Assembly: GCA_910587835.1 (NCBI GenBank)
Contig: CAJUNQ010000010.1
Coordinates: forward strand, 1-64,000
Reading direction: 5' to 3'
DNA: 64,000 bases
Origin: an uncultured Oscillospiraceae bacterium
GTDB lineage: Bacteria > Bacillota > Clostridia > Oscillospirales > Acutalibacteraceae
Translations under genes and position numbers: made by a program
The notes under the pieces: generated by a model
Seen by the model: the letters and a program-made list of their open reading frames with translations, nothing else
Databases searched by the model: none
What the model was told of the DNA's origin: nothing
Shown here: one piece after another, positions 1 to 8,291 of the stretch
Layout: every line of letters starts with the position of its first letter
Position numbering within the stretch: position 1 is the first letter of the stretch

Positions 1-140
1 CACCGTCTTTTTGCCCCAAAGCAGTCGCTTTCTGCGTCGAAAATCCTCGTAATACGCAAGTATTACTTGCGGTTTTCTCCTTGAAATCGCCTCCTTTGGA
101 CCAAAAATCCGGCATTTCCTCTATTTTCAAACAAGCCCTA
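1..140. repeat. Dispersed repeat, family B, copy 1 (cut by window edge)
   Basis: This stretch matches 27032-27196 over its whole length. Shared landmarks are TGCGTCGAAAATCCTCGTAA, the internal hairpin around CGCAAGTATT and CTTGCGGTTTTC, and the end TTTTCAAACAAGCCCTA. The second copy shows that the element begins with the reverse complement of that end, so it has terminal inverted repeats of about 17 bp and a length near 165 bp. Here the left end lies outside the window. The copy stops 50 bp before a start codon. No reading frame is evident. It looks like a small non-autonomous palindromic element. Confidence 0.8.
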
Positions 141-190
141 GGCGAATAAGCGCAGTCCCCTTTTACAAAACCAATCAGAAAGGAAAGCTT

Positions 191-1432
<1,242 letters not shown>

Positions 1433-1760
1433 AGGGAGAAAAAATACGCGGTCCAGGTGCGTTAGGCACCTGGCAGAGCGCGAGACAGAGTCTCGCGACC
1501 TTGCCCTTGACCTTAGGCGGCGCAGAAAGCAACAGAGCGAGGTAGTATCTTGCTTACAAATCCCAGTTGGGACGGGGCAAAGCTGCGCCGCCGTGGAATC
1601 TAGCGAGGCCGCAGGCCAGCGGCCAGCTATAGAACAGTAGATCCAGAGCGAAAGAAGCCCAGCGAGCGCAGACGCGCGTCCTTTGCGCGGATGCATACAT
1701 TTGCGAAGCAAATGTTCCGTTTTGCGCGGAACGCGCAAAATGCGAGCGTCTGTTTGCAGA
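1433..1760 (+). repeat. Gene-free stretch with dispersed hairpin element, family A, copy 1
   Basis: No convincing gene lies between 1433 and 1870. The stretch is packed with hairpins: GGTGCGTTAGGCACC, GCGCGAGACAGAGTCTCGCG, CATTTGCGAAGCAAATG and TTTTGCGCGGAACGCGCAAAA. Three modules recur elsewhere. Module 1 (about 1507-1530) contains TTGACCTTAGGCGGCGCAG. Module 2 (about 1569-1593) contains GCTGCGCCGCCG. Module 3 (1659-1752) opens with CCAGCGAGCGCAGACGCGC and closes with GAGCGTCTG. Modules 1-3 recur inverted at 42932-43219, and module 3 recurs at 29374-29466. GGCGGCGCAG (1516-1525) is fully complementary to CTGCGCCGCC (1583-1592), with a 57-nt loop between. Confidence 0.7.
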
Positions 1761-1870
1761 CAGTAGATTCAGAGGCGAAAGCTTTTCGTTTTAATGTCCA
1801 GATTTACGAGAAACCAAAAATGAAAGAAAAAAACGCGACAGGATAACCAAGTCTTTGGGAGGTGACAGAA

Positions 1871-3229
1871 TTGAAACGTCTGGCGGTGCTGTTCGCCCTT
1901 ATCATGACGCTGATCGAGCTGCCCGGCTGCTCCTTCACCGGACTGTCGGCGCAGAATCTCATGTCCCCCCCAAAAACCAACGCCGACCAGCAGGCCATTT
2001 ATCAGCTGATGCAGGGCGGGAAAACCGACGTCACCTTTATCTACCCCCGCAGCGGCGAGTACCGCTCCGCGATCATCATGCGGGACTTTACCGGCGACGG
2101 CGTGGAGGACGCCATTGGCTTTCACTCGCTGGAAGACGGCGGGGTAGAGGTCATCTTCCTGATGAAGTCCGGGGAGGAGTGGTCCAGGGTGTCGGCCTAC
2201 CGCAACATTGCCACCCAGGTGGACCGGGTATGCTTTGGGGCCCTGCCCGGGGGCGGCGAGGCGGTTTTCATCGGCTGGGGCAGCACAGCCGGGGCCACCA
2301 GCCGCACGGCGGTGGTCAACGCCTATCTCTATGACGGCAGCGGCTATGTGTACGAGCACTCCCTGGGCAACTATGGCGAGCTGAGTCTTACGGACTTCAA
2401 CGGCGATGGCGCCAACGAGCTGTTTATTATTGACAAATCCCTCCCCCCCGAGGAGGAGGGCGCGGAGCCGATCAGCGCCCGGGCAAGGCTGTTTACCTTT
2501 GAGGAGGGCGCTCCCCTTGAGGCCGCTGCCGCCGAGGCGGACAATACGGTCTCCAACTACTCCTCGGTGGTGTTTGGCGCGCTGAACGCCCATACCATGG
2601 GCGTGGTGGTAGACGGCGCCACGGCGGACGGCGGCATGACCACCCAGGTGTTTCTGTTTGACGGGGAACGGCTGGAAAACCGCCCCCGGGGGGTGAACGG
2701 CGAGGCGGAGGAAAGCCCCTACGCCCGGCCCTCCACCACCCAGTTCTACACCAGGGACATCAACGGGGACGGCTATATTGAGCTGCCTGCCGTCACCCGC
2801 CTGCCCGGCATCTCTGAGGACGTGGAGCTGGACTCTACCAGCTATATGGTGGAGTGGCACGCCCTGACCCAGCAGGGAGAGAGCCGCCTGGTGCTGCGGG
2901 CCCTGATGAACCCCCGGGAGAACTACTGGTTCCGGCTGCCATACCCCCTGCTGGGCCGCATCAGCGCGGCCAATGATGTGGAGCGGCGCACAGTCACCTA
3001 CACCGAGGTCATCACCAACGAGGACGGAAGCCAGCTGCTGGGAGGCAAGCTGTTCTCTGTCCGGGCCTTTACCCGGGCCGCCTGGGAGAGCCGGGGGGAG
3101 TTCAGCGGCTACTCTATGCTGGCCTCCCAGGGGGACGTGGTGTACGGCATCCAGGTCACCACCAAAAACGACCAGGACCGCAGGTGTATCGACGAGATCG
3201 TGGAGAGCTTTCAGCTGCTCTCAGAGTAA
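1871..3229 (+). CDS. Lipoprotein with repeat-like FG-GAP/VCBS segments
   Basis: A secreted lipoprotein of about 452 aa. The N-terminus MKRLAVLFALIMTLIELPGC is a lipoprotein signal peptide with lipobox LPGC. The body has several Asp/Gly-rich strands of VCBS/FG-GAP type: DFTGDGVEDAIGF, DFNGDGANELFII and DINGDGYIELPAV. These usually build a calcium-binding beta-propeller. The frame opens with GTG at 1862, but GGGAGGT at about 1857-1863 sits correctly for TTG at 1871, which is the start chosen. It lies just upstream of a two-component system, so an extracytoplasmic sensing or anchoring role is possible. The exact function is unknown. Confidence 0.75.
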   Translation: MKRLAVLFALIMTLIELPGCSFTGLSAQNLMSPPKTNADQQAIYQLMQGGKTDVTFIYPRSGEYRSAIIMRDFTGDGVEDAIGFHSLEDGGVEVIFLMKSGEEWSRVSAYRNIATQVDRVCFGALPGGGEAVFIGWGSTAGATSRTAVVNAYLYDGSGYVYEHSLGNYGELSLTDFNGDGANELFIIDKSLPPEEEGAEPISARARLFTFEEGAPLEAAAAEADNTVSNYSSVVFGALNAHTMGVVVDGATADGGMTTQVFLFDGERLENRPRGVNGEAEESPYARPSTTQFYTRDINGDGYIELPAVTRLPGISEDVELDSTSYMVEWHALTQQGESRLVLRALMNPRENYWFRLPYPLLGRISAANDVERRTVTYTEVITNEDGSQLLGGKLFSVRAFTRAAWESRGEFSGYSMLASQGDVVYGIQVTTKNDQDRRCIDEIVESFQLLSE

Positions 3230-3392
3230 GAACCAGTATTCACAGGCGTTGAACGCCGTATGGCCGGGTCTTTTGCCGTCCAGCTGCGTTAAAAGATCTT
3301 GAAATGCGGCAAGTATTCCTGCGATCTTTTGCCTTGCTGGGCAGCAAGATCCCTCGCCCATCCGGCATTCCCCGCCTATGAATACAGGTTCT
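3229..3392. repeat. Palindromic element, family B-related
   Basis: The arms AGAACCAGTATTCA (3229-3242) and TGAATACAGGTTCT (3379-3392) are inverted copies with one mismatch. The complementarity continues inward imperfectly for about 60 bp. The core contains TGCGTTAAAAGATCTTG, then CAAGTATTCCTGCGATCTTTT. It shares its layout and several words (TGCGT, AAGTATTCCT, TGCG, TTTT) with the family B repeats at 1-140 and 27032-27196. It begins inside the stop codon of the upstream lipoprotein gene and fills most of the gap before the response-regulator gene. It could serve as a transcript-end hairpin, but no classical U-tract is present. Confidence 0.7.
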
Positions 3393-3451
3393 AAGGGACT
3401 TCCAGACGTCGACAAAGACGCCGACAAAAAAGGAGATGGAGGAGAATCGCC

Positions 3452-4156
3452 ATGAAGCGTGTGCTGGTGGCAGAGGACGAACAGAACATCCGGGAGTTTG
3501 TGGTCATCAACCTGCAACGGGCCGGATATGAGATCATTGAGGCCGAGACCGGCGACCAGGCGCTGGAGCTGTATGACCGGGGCGGCGGACAGTTTGACGT
3601 GGTGATTCTGGACATTATGATGCCCGGGGCCCACGACGGTCTGGCCGTGTGCCGGGAGCTGCGGGGGCGCAACCCCTCTATCGGCATTATTCTGCTTACG
3701 GCAAAAACCCAGGAGATGGATAAGGTCAGCGGCCTGATGATGGGCGCTGACGACTATGTGACCAAGCCCTTCTCCCCCTCTGAGCTGGTGGCGCGGGTAG
3801 ACGCGGTATACCGGCGGGTGGCGTTGGCGGCGGAGCAGGACCAGGCGGTACGCCGGGACGAGGTGCGCTCGGGAGACTTCAGCCTGAATCTGCGGGACCG
3901 GTCCTTCAGCAAGGGGGGGCGGAGCATTGAGCTGACCCAGGTCGAGTTCCAGATCATGGAATATTTTTTGGACAACCCGGGGCTGGCGCTGGCGCGGGGG
4001 GACATTCTGCGGCATGTATGGGGGCCCAGCTATGTGGGGGAGGAGAAGATCGTAGATGTGAACATCCGGCGGCTGCGGATGAAGGTAGAGGACGAGCCCT
4101 CGAACCCCCAGCACATTATGACGGTGTGGGGCCTGGGCTACCGGTGGAAGGCATAG
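3452..4156 (+). CDS. OmpR/PhoB-family response regulator
   Basis: The 234-aa product has an N-terminal receiver domain (about residues 1-120). The acidic pair is in AEDEQN, the phospho-acceptor is Asp54 in VVILDIMMPG, and the conserved lysine is in DDYVTKPFSPSEL. The C-terminal winged-helix DNA-binding domain (about 135-232) ends in the family signature HIMTVWGLGYRW. The gene has a strong AAGGAGATGGAGGAG leader. A sensor kinase gene follows 156 bp downstream, forming a standard two-component system. The signal and target genes cannot be read from sequence. The adjacent upstream lipoprotein may belong to the same signalling unit. Confidence 0.95.
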   Translation: MKRVLVAEDEQNIREFVVINLQRAGYEIIEAETGDQALELYDRGGGQFDVVILDIMMPGAHDGLAVCRELRGRNPSIGIILLTAKTQEMDKVSGLMMGADDYVTKPFSPSELVARVDAVYRRVALAAEQDQAVRRDEVRSGDFSLNLRDRSFSKGGRSIELTQVEFQIMEYFLDNPGLALARGDILRHVWGPSYVGEEKIVDVNIRRLRMKVEDEPSNPQHIMTVWGLGYRWKA

Positions 4157-4312
4157 AAAGCCGTTTCGGGGGTAAAAAGCCTTTCTGTACAACAACCGTC
4201 AAAGGCGCTCCCCTGTCATGGCGTTCGCCGCCTTGTGCGGTGAGTGGGCTTCTGTCCCGCGTCATTGACTGTCCCCCAGCTCTCCCCGCCAAATGCCGAA
4301 AGGAGGTCCGTC

Positions 4313-5719
4313 ATGTTTGCCCGCAGTATCTCCCGCCGCTGGTTTGTCAACACCATTGGCGCCGTATTCGTGATTCTGGTGGTTTTTGTCTCCACCCTGT
4401 CCGTCATGGTCAAAAGCTCCACCTACAACGGCATTGAGCTGGCCCTTACCGGCCGCATGGACGAGCTGCTCAACTGGCTCTCCGGCAGCTCCCGGGGCTA
4501 CCAGACCTCGGAGTTTGCCGCCATCACCCGGGACTATATTGAGAACTACTTTCAGGACCGGGCCAAAATGGAGATTATGGCCATCTCCAAGGACGGGCGG
4601 GTGGTCATCACCTCCACCGGCTTTGAGCCCGACCGCCAGCAGGACATGCCGGACTATCAGCTGGCCTTGGAGAGCCCCGACAGCTCGGGCAAATGGGTGG
4701 GAGAGCTGAACACCGGCGAAAAGGTCATGGCCATTACCCGGGCGGTGCGGGATGAGGACGGCCGGCTGATTGGCTCCATCCGCTACATGGTATCTATGGA
4801 GCGGGCGGACCAGCAGACCCGGCTGGTGATTGAGATCCTCATTCTGGCGGGAATCTTTATTATGATGCTGCTGACCTTTTCGGGCGTGTACTTCATCCGC
4901 TCCATTCTGGTGCCTGTGCGCCAGGTGAGCCAGAGCGCCCGGCAGATTGCCCAGGGGGACTTTGAGGTGCGCATTCAGAAGGCCCATAACGACGAGATCG
5001 GTCAGCTGTGCGACACGGTCAACGACATGGCCGAGGAGCTGGGCGCTGCCGAGCGCATGAAGAACGAGTTTATTTCCTCTGTCTCCCACGAGCTGCGCAC
5101 ACCCCTGACCGCCATCAAGGGCTGGGCCGAGACCCTGCGGGACGGGGCTGACAAGGCCACGGAGGAAAAGGGAATGAACGTGATTATCCGGGAGTCGGAG
5201 CGGCTCTCTGGCCTGGTGGAGGAGCTGCTGGACTTCTCCCGGCTGCAGAACGGCCGGATGCAGCTGGTGTCGGAGCGGCTGGACCTGCTGGCTGAGCTGG
5301 ACGAGGCGGTTTACCTGTTCACCGAGCGGGCCCGCACCGAGGGCAAGGCGCTGATCTACCAGGAGAACGAATGCCTTGCCCCTGTGTACGGGGACCGGAA
5401 CCGGCTGCGGCAGGTGTTTGTGAATATTCTGGACAATGCCCTGAAGTATACGGAGGCAGGGGGCTCGGTAACGGTCTCCAGCCAGGTTGAGGCGGAACGA
5501 GTGCGGGTGATGGTGGAGGACACCGGCTGCGGTATTCCTGCGGAGCACCTGCCCAATGTAAAAAAGAAATTCTATAAGGCCAATCAGCTGGTGCGGGGCT
5601 CTGGCATTGGGCTGGCTATGGCAGACGAGATCATCGCCATGCACAACGGCGGCTTGGAGCTGGAAAGCAAGGAGGGAGAGGGCACAAAGGTGGTCATTTT
5701 CTTCCCCTTGTGCAAATAG
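4313..5719 (+). CDS. Sensor histidine kinase (HAMP, HisKA, HATPase)
   Basis: A membrane sensor of 468 aa. The first transmembrane helix (VNTIGAVFVILVVFVSTLSV) is followed by an extracytoplasmic sensor loop of about 135 residues. A second helix (EILILAGIFIMMLLTFSGVY) precedes a HAMP linker. The phospho-accepting His is in SSVSHELRTPLTAIKGWAE (about residue 259). The N box is NILDNALKYTEAGG, and the G boxes are DTGCGIP and GSGIGLAM. The frame is open from 4244, but AAAGGAGG at about 4300 places the start at ATG 4313. It pairs with the response regulator upstream. The ligand is unknown. Confidence 0.95.
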   Translation: MFARSISRRWFVNTIGAVFVILVVFVSTLSVMVKSSTYNGIELALTGRMDELLNWLSGSSRGYQTSEFAAITRDYIENYFQDRAKMEIMAISKDGRVVITSTGFEPDRQQDMPDYQLALESPDSSGKWVGELNTGEKVMAITRAVRDEDGRLIGSIRYMVSMERADQQTRLVIEILILAGIFIMMLLTFSGVYFIRSILVPVRQVSQSARQIAQGDFEVRIQKAHNDEIGQLCDTVNDMAEELGAAERMKNEFISSVSHELRTPLTAIKGWAETLRDGADKATEEKGMNVIIRESERLSGLVEELLDFSRLQNGRMQLVSERLDLLAELDEAVYLFTERARTEGKALIYQENECLAPVYGDRNRLRQVFVNILDNALKYTEAGGSVTVSSQVEAERVRVMVEDTGCGIPAEHLPNVKKKFYKANQLVRGSGIGLAMADEIIAMHNGGLELESKEGEGTKVVIFFPLCK

Positions 5720-5840
5720 AGCGGCGCGTCCAGTCACAAAAGGACGCAGGCCGGGGTTGCCCCTTGAGAGCAAAGCGCTTCAAACGCGGGACAGCCTGTG
5801 TTTAGCCGCGTTAACGATATAAAAAGCAAAGGAGCAGAAT

Positions 5841-6776
5841 ATGGCAAAAAAAATCACGACCATTGGGGGCCAGGCATTGATGGAGGGCATTATGATGGTG
5901 GGCCCGGGGCGCACCACCGCGGCCTTTTGCAGCCCAGAGGGTTCTATCGCCACAGAGGACATTGAGGTGGACAGGCTCACCAAAAAGTACCCGATTCTGG
6001 GCAAGCCCTTCATCCGGGGCGTTTTCGCCATGATCGACACCCTTCGCCTGGGCTATAAGGCCCTGTCTCTGTCAGCGGACAAGCTGACAGATGGAGAAGA
6101 GGAGGAGCTCACCGGCCTGGACAAGTGGCTGGAGGACCATCTGGGGGACAAAATGACCGGCATCATCATGACCATTGGCTCGGTGCTGGGCATGGGTCTG
6201 GCCATTGTGCTGTTCTTTATGCTGCCCACCTTTCTTTTCAACCTGGCGCAGGGGGCTTTGGCGGTGGACATCTCCGGCTGGCGGTCGGTATTTGAGGGGC
6301 TTTTGCGCATTCTCATTTTTCTGGGCTATGTACTGCTGGTGTCCCTGCTGCCGGACATTAAACGGGTCTTTCAGTACCACGGGGCTGAGCACAAGACTAT
6401 CTTCTGCTATGAGGACGACCTGCCCCTTACTGTGGAAAATGTGCGGGCCAAGGGCCGCTTCCACCCCCGGTGCGGCACAAGCTTTATGGCGCTGATGCTT
6501 CTGCTGGGCATTATTGTGGGCTTCTTCATCCCCTTCTCCAATCCTGTGCTGCGCACAGTGGTGAAGCTGCTGTGCATCCCGGTTATTGTCAACATTGGCT
6601 ACGAGGTGCAAAAGCTCTGCGCCCGCCATGACAATCTGGCCTCCCGAATCATCCGTGCCCCGGGCCTTTGGATGCAGCGCATCACCGTGAAGGAGCCGGA
6701 CGACAAGATGATTGAGGCGGCGATTGCGGCCATGGAGGCGGTGATACCCGAAAACGGAGAGGACCTGATTCAATGA
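5841..6776 (+). CDS. DUF1385 (YqhQ-type) membrane protein
   Basis: The 311-aa product begins KKITTIGGQALMEGIMMVGP, the hallmark of DUF1385 proteins. It has several hydrophobic segments: GIIMTIGSVLGMGLAIVLFF, RILIFLGYVLLVSLL and FMALMLLLGIIVGFFIP. It also has the family motif QYHGAEHKTI, followed by FHPRCGTSF with invariant Cys. The molecular function of the family is not known. Its stop overlaps the start of prmC by ATGA, so the two genes are translationally coupled. DUF1385 next to prmC is a common Clostridia arrangement, often with rpmE and prfA, which are not seen here. Confidence 0.9.
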   Translation: MAKKITTIGGQALMEGIMMVGPGRTTAAFCSPEGSIATEDIEVDRLTKKYPILGKPFIRGVFAMIDTLRLGYKALSLSADKLTDGEEEELTGLDKWLEDHLGDKMTGIIMTIGSVLGMGLAIVLFFMLPTFLFNLAQGALAVDISGWRSVFEGLLRILIFLGYVLLVSLLPDIKRVFQYHGAEHKTIFCYEDDLPLTVENVRAKGRFHPRCGTSFMALMLLLGIIVGFFIPFSNPVLRTVVKLLCIPVIVNIGYEVQKLCARHDNLASRIIRAPGLWMQRITVKEPDDKMIEAAIAAMEAVIPENGEDLIQ

Positions 6777-7633
6777 CCTATCGGGCGTTGTACATACTGG
6801 CCCGGCAGCGGCTGGCTGCGGCGGGGGTAGACTCTCCCGGCTATGACGCGGCTCTGCTGGCAGAGCGTTTTCTGGGACTGGACCGCCCGGCGCTGGCGGT
6901 TCACGGGGAAAAGGACGCGCCCCCTCAGGAGGAGGGGGCATTTCTGCGGGCTTTGGCAGAGCGGGAGGCCCGCCGCCCTTTGCAGTATATTTTGGGGGAG
7001 TGGCCCTTTCTGGGCCTGACGCTGAAGGTGGGCGAGGGGGTGCTGGTCCCCCGGGAGGACACTGTCGTACTGGTGGAGGCTGTGGCCCGGCGGCTGCAGG
7101 GCCTGCCCGCCCCCCGGGGCCTGGATTTGTGCGCGGGTACAGGCGCGGTGGGGCTGGGGCTGTGTTCTCTGCTGCCAGGGGGCCAGGCAGCCTGTGTGGA
7201 GGTGGACCAAAAGGCTATGGCCTATCTGCGGGCCAATGTGGAGAGATACCCCCAGTACCAGGCAGCGGCAGTGGCCGGCAACGTGCTGGCGGGCCCGGCG
7301 GACTTGGCCGGAGAGCTGGACTTTATTGCCTCAAACCCCCCCTATATTGCAGAGGACGAGCTGCCGGACCTGCAGCCGGAGGTGCGCCGGGAGCCGGAGC
7401 TGGCTTTGAACGGGGGCAGGGACGGACTGGTCTTTTACCGGGCGATTCTGGAAAAGTGGCTCCCCCTGCTCAGGCCGGGCGGGGTACTGGGGGTGGAAAT
7501 TGGCGACACCCAGGGCAATGCGGTGCGGGAGCTGTTCCAGGCGGCAGGGCTGCGGGAGATCGAGCTTTGTCAGGACCTGGCAGGGCTGGACCGGGCTGTG
7601 ACAGGGATCAAAGAAAAGGCTCATGGGTCTTAA
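6773..7633 (+). CDS. prmC: Peptide chain release factor N5-glutamine methyltransferase
   Basis: The 286-aa product methylates the glutamine of the GGQ motif in release factors RF1/RF2, using S-adenosylmethionine. The N-terminal helical domain (about 1-80) resembles HemK/PrmC, including RRPLQYILGEWPF. The Rossmann domain has the SAM loop LDLCAGTGAVGLGL (about residue 120) and the catalytic NPPY in FIASNPPYIAEDEL (about 185). It overlaps the upstream DUF1385 gene by four bases. An intrinsic terminator follows directly, so it ends its operon. Its length is normal for the family. Confidence 0.95.
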   Translation: MTYRALYILARQRLAAAGVDSPGYDAALLAERFLGLDRPALAVHGEKDAPPQEEGAFLRALAEREARRPLQYILGEWPFLGLTLKVGEGVLVPREDTVVLVEAVARRLQGLPAPRGLDLCAGTGAVGLGLCSLLPGGQAACVEVDQKAMAYLRANVERYPQYQAAAVAGNVLAGPADLAGELDFIASNPPYIAEDELPDLQPEVRREPELALNGGRDGLVFYRAILEKWLPLLRPGGVLGVEIGDTQGNAVRELFQAAGLREIELCQDLAGLDRAVTGIKEKAHGS

Positions 7634-7649
7634 AGCCCATGAGCCTTTT
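7614..7649. terminator. Bidirectional intrinsic terminator between prmC and XRE gene
   Basis: The stem AAAAGGCTCATGGG / CCCATGAGCCTTTT closes a short loop. It is flanked by A and T tracts, so it can stop transcription from both converging genes. The prmC stop codon lies inside it. Confidence 0.9.
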
Positions 7650-7657
7650 GGCAAAAG

Positions 7658-8167
7658 CTATGCTCTCTTTCGCGTCAGGAAAGCGCCGGTCGCTGCGCCG
7701 ACCAAGACAACCGGCGCCGCCCGGACAAACAGCCATTCAACCGTGTGCAAGGCCACGCCGGCCACCGCGGTTTCGGGGGAGTGATAATCCCAGCCCTGGT
7801 AGGGGCTGCCCACTATAACCAGGACCGCGAAAATCAGCACAATGGCTGCGCATAATGAGAGAAACAGCCAATGGAGCAGCCTTCTCCACAGAACTCTCCT
7901 TTTGGCAAGCTGCAGGTTGATCACCTCCAGCTTTTCGGCAATGACCCTCAGGTCATCCGCCCTGGCCTCGGCAACGGTCTCTCCAAGCAAAACGCTGGTG
8001 GGCGTTTCCAGGGCCTCTGACAGAGCGACCAGCATATCCGCGTCGGGAACGGACAGCCCCTGCTCCCATTTGGAGATGGTCTGACGCACCACATTCAGCT
8101 TCACGGCCAGCTCTTCCTGGGAAAGGCCCTTTGATTTTCTGAGAGCTTTCACATTTTCGTTGAGCAT
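7658..8167 (-). CDS. XRE-family transcriptional regulator with membrane tail
   Basis: The 169-aa protein has an N-terminal Cro/CI-type helix-turn-helix (residues about 1-65), including LRKSKGLSQEELAVKLNVVRQTISKWE and LSVPDADMLVALSEAL. A short amphipathic stretch and two hydrophobic segments follow: LLHWLFLSLCAAIVLIFAVLVIVG and a C-terminal segment ending FLTRKRA. XRE regulators with C-terminal membrane helices are common in Clostridia, where the membrane part is thought to sense envelope state. The gene is alone on its strand between uvrA and the prmC terminator. Its targets are unknown. Confidence 0.9.
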   Translation of the reverse strand: MLNENVKALRKSKGLSQEELAVKLNVVRQTISKWEQGLSVPDADMLVALSEALETPTSVLLGETVAEARADDLRVIAEKLEVINLQLAKRRVLWRRLLHWLFLSLCAAIVLIFAVLVIVGSPYQGWDYHSPETAVAGVALHTVEWLFVRAAPVVLVGAATGAFLTRKRA

Positions 8168-8291
8168 CAGGGATAACCTCTTTTCCTTCAGATGTTACCA
8201 CTATCCTATCAAAAACGGCCCGTTGCCGCAAGCAACGCAAATTAACATGGGGATTTTTAGACCAAACAGGCCGGAAAATGTCCGCTGCCGG

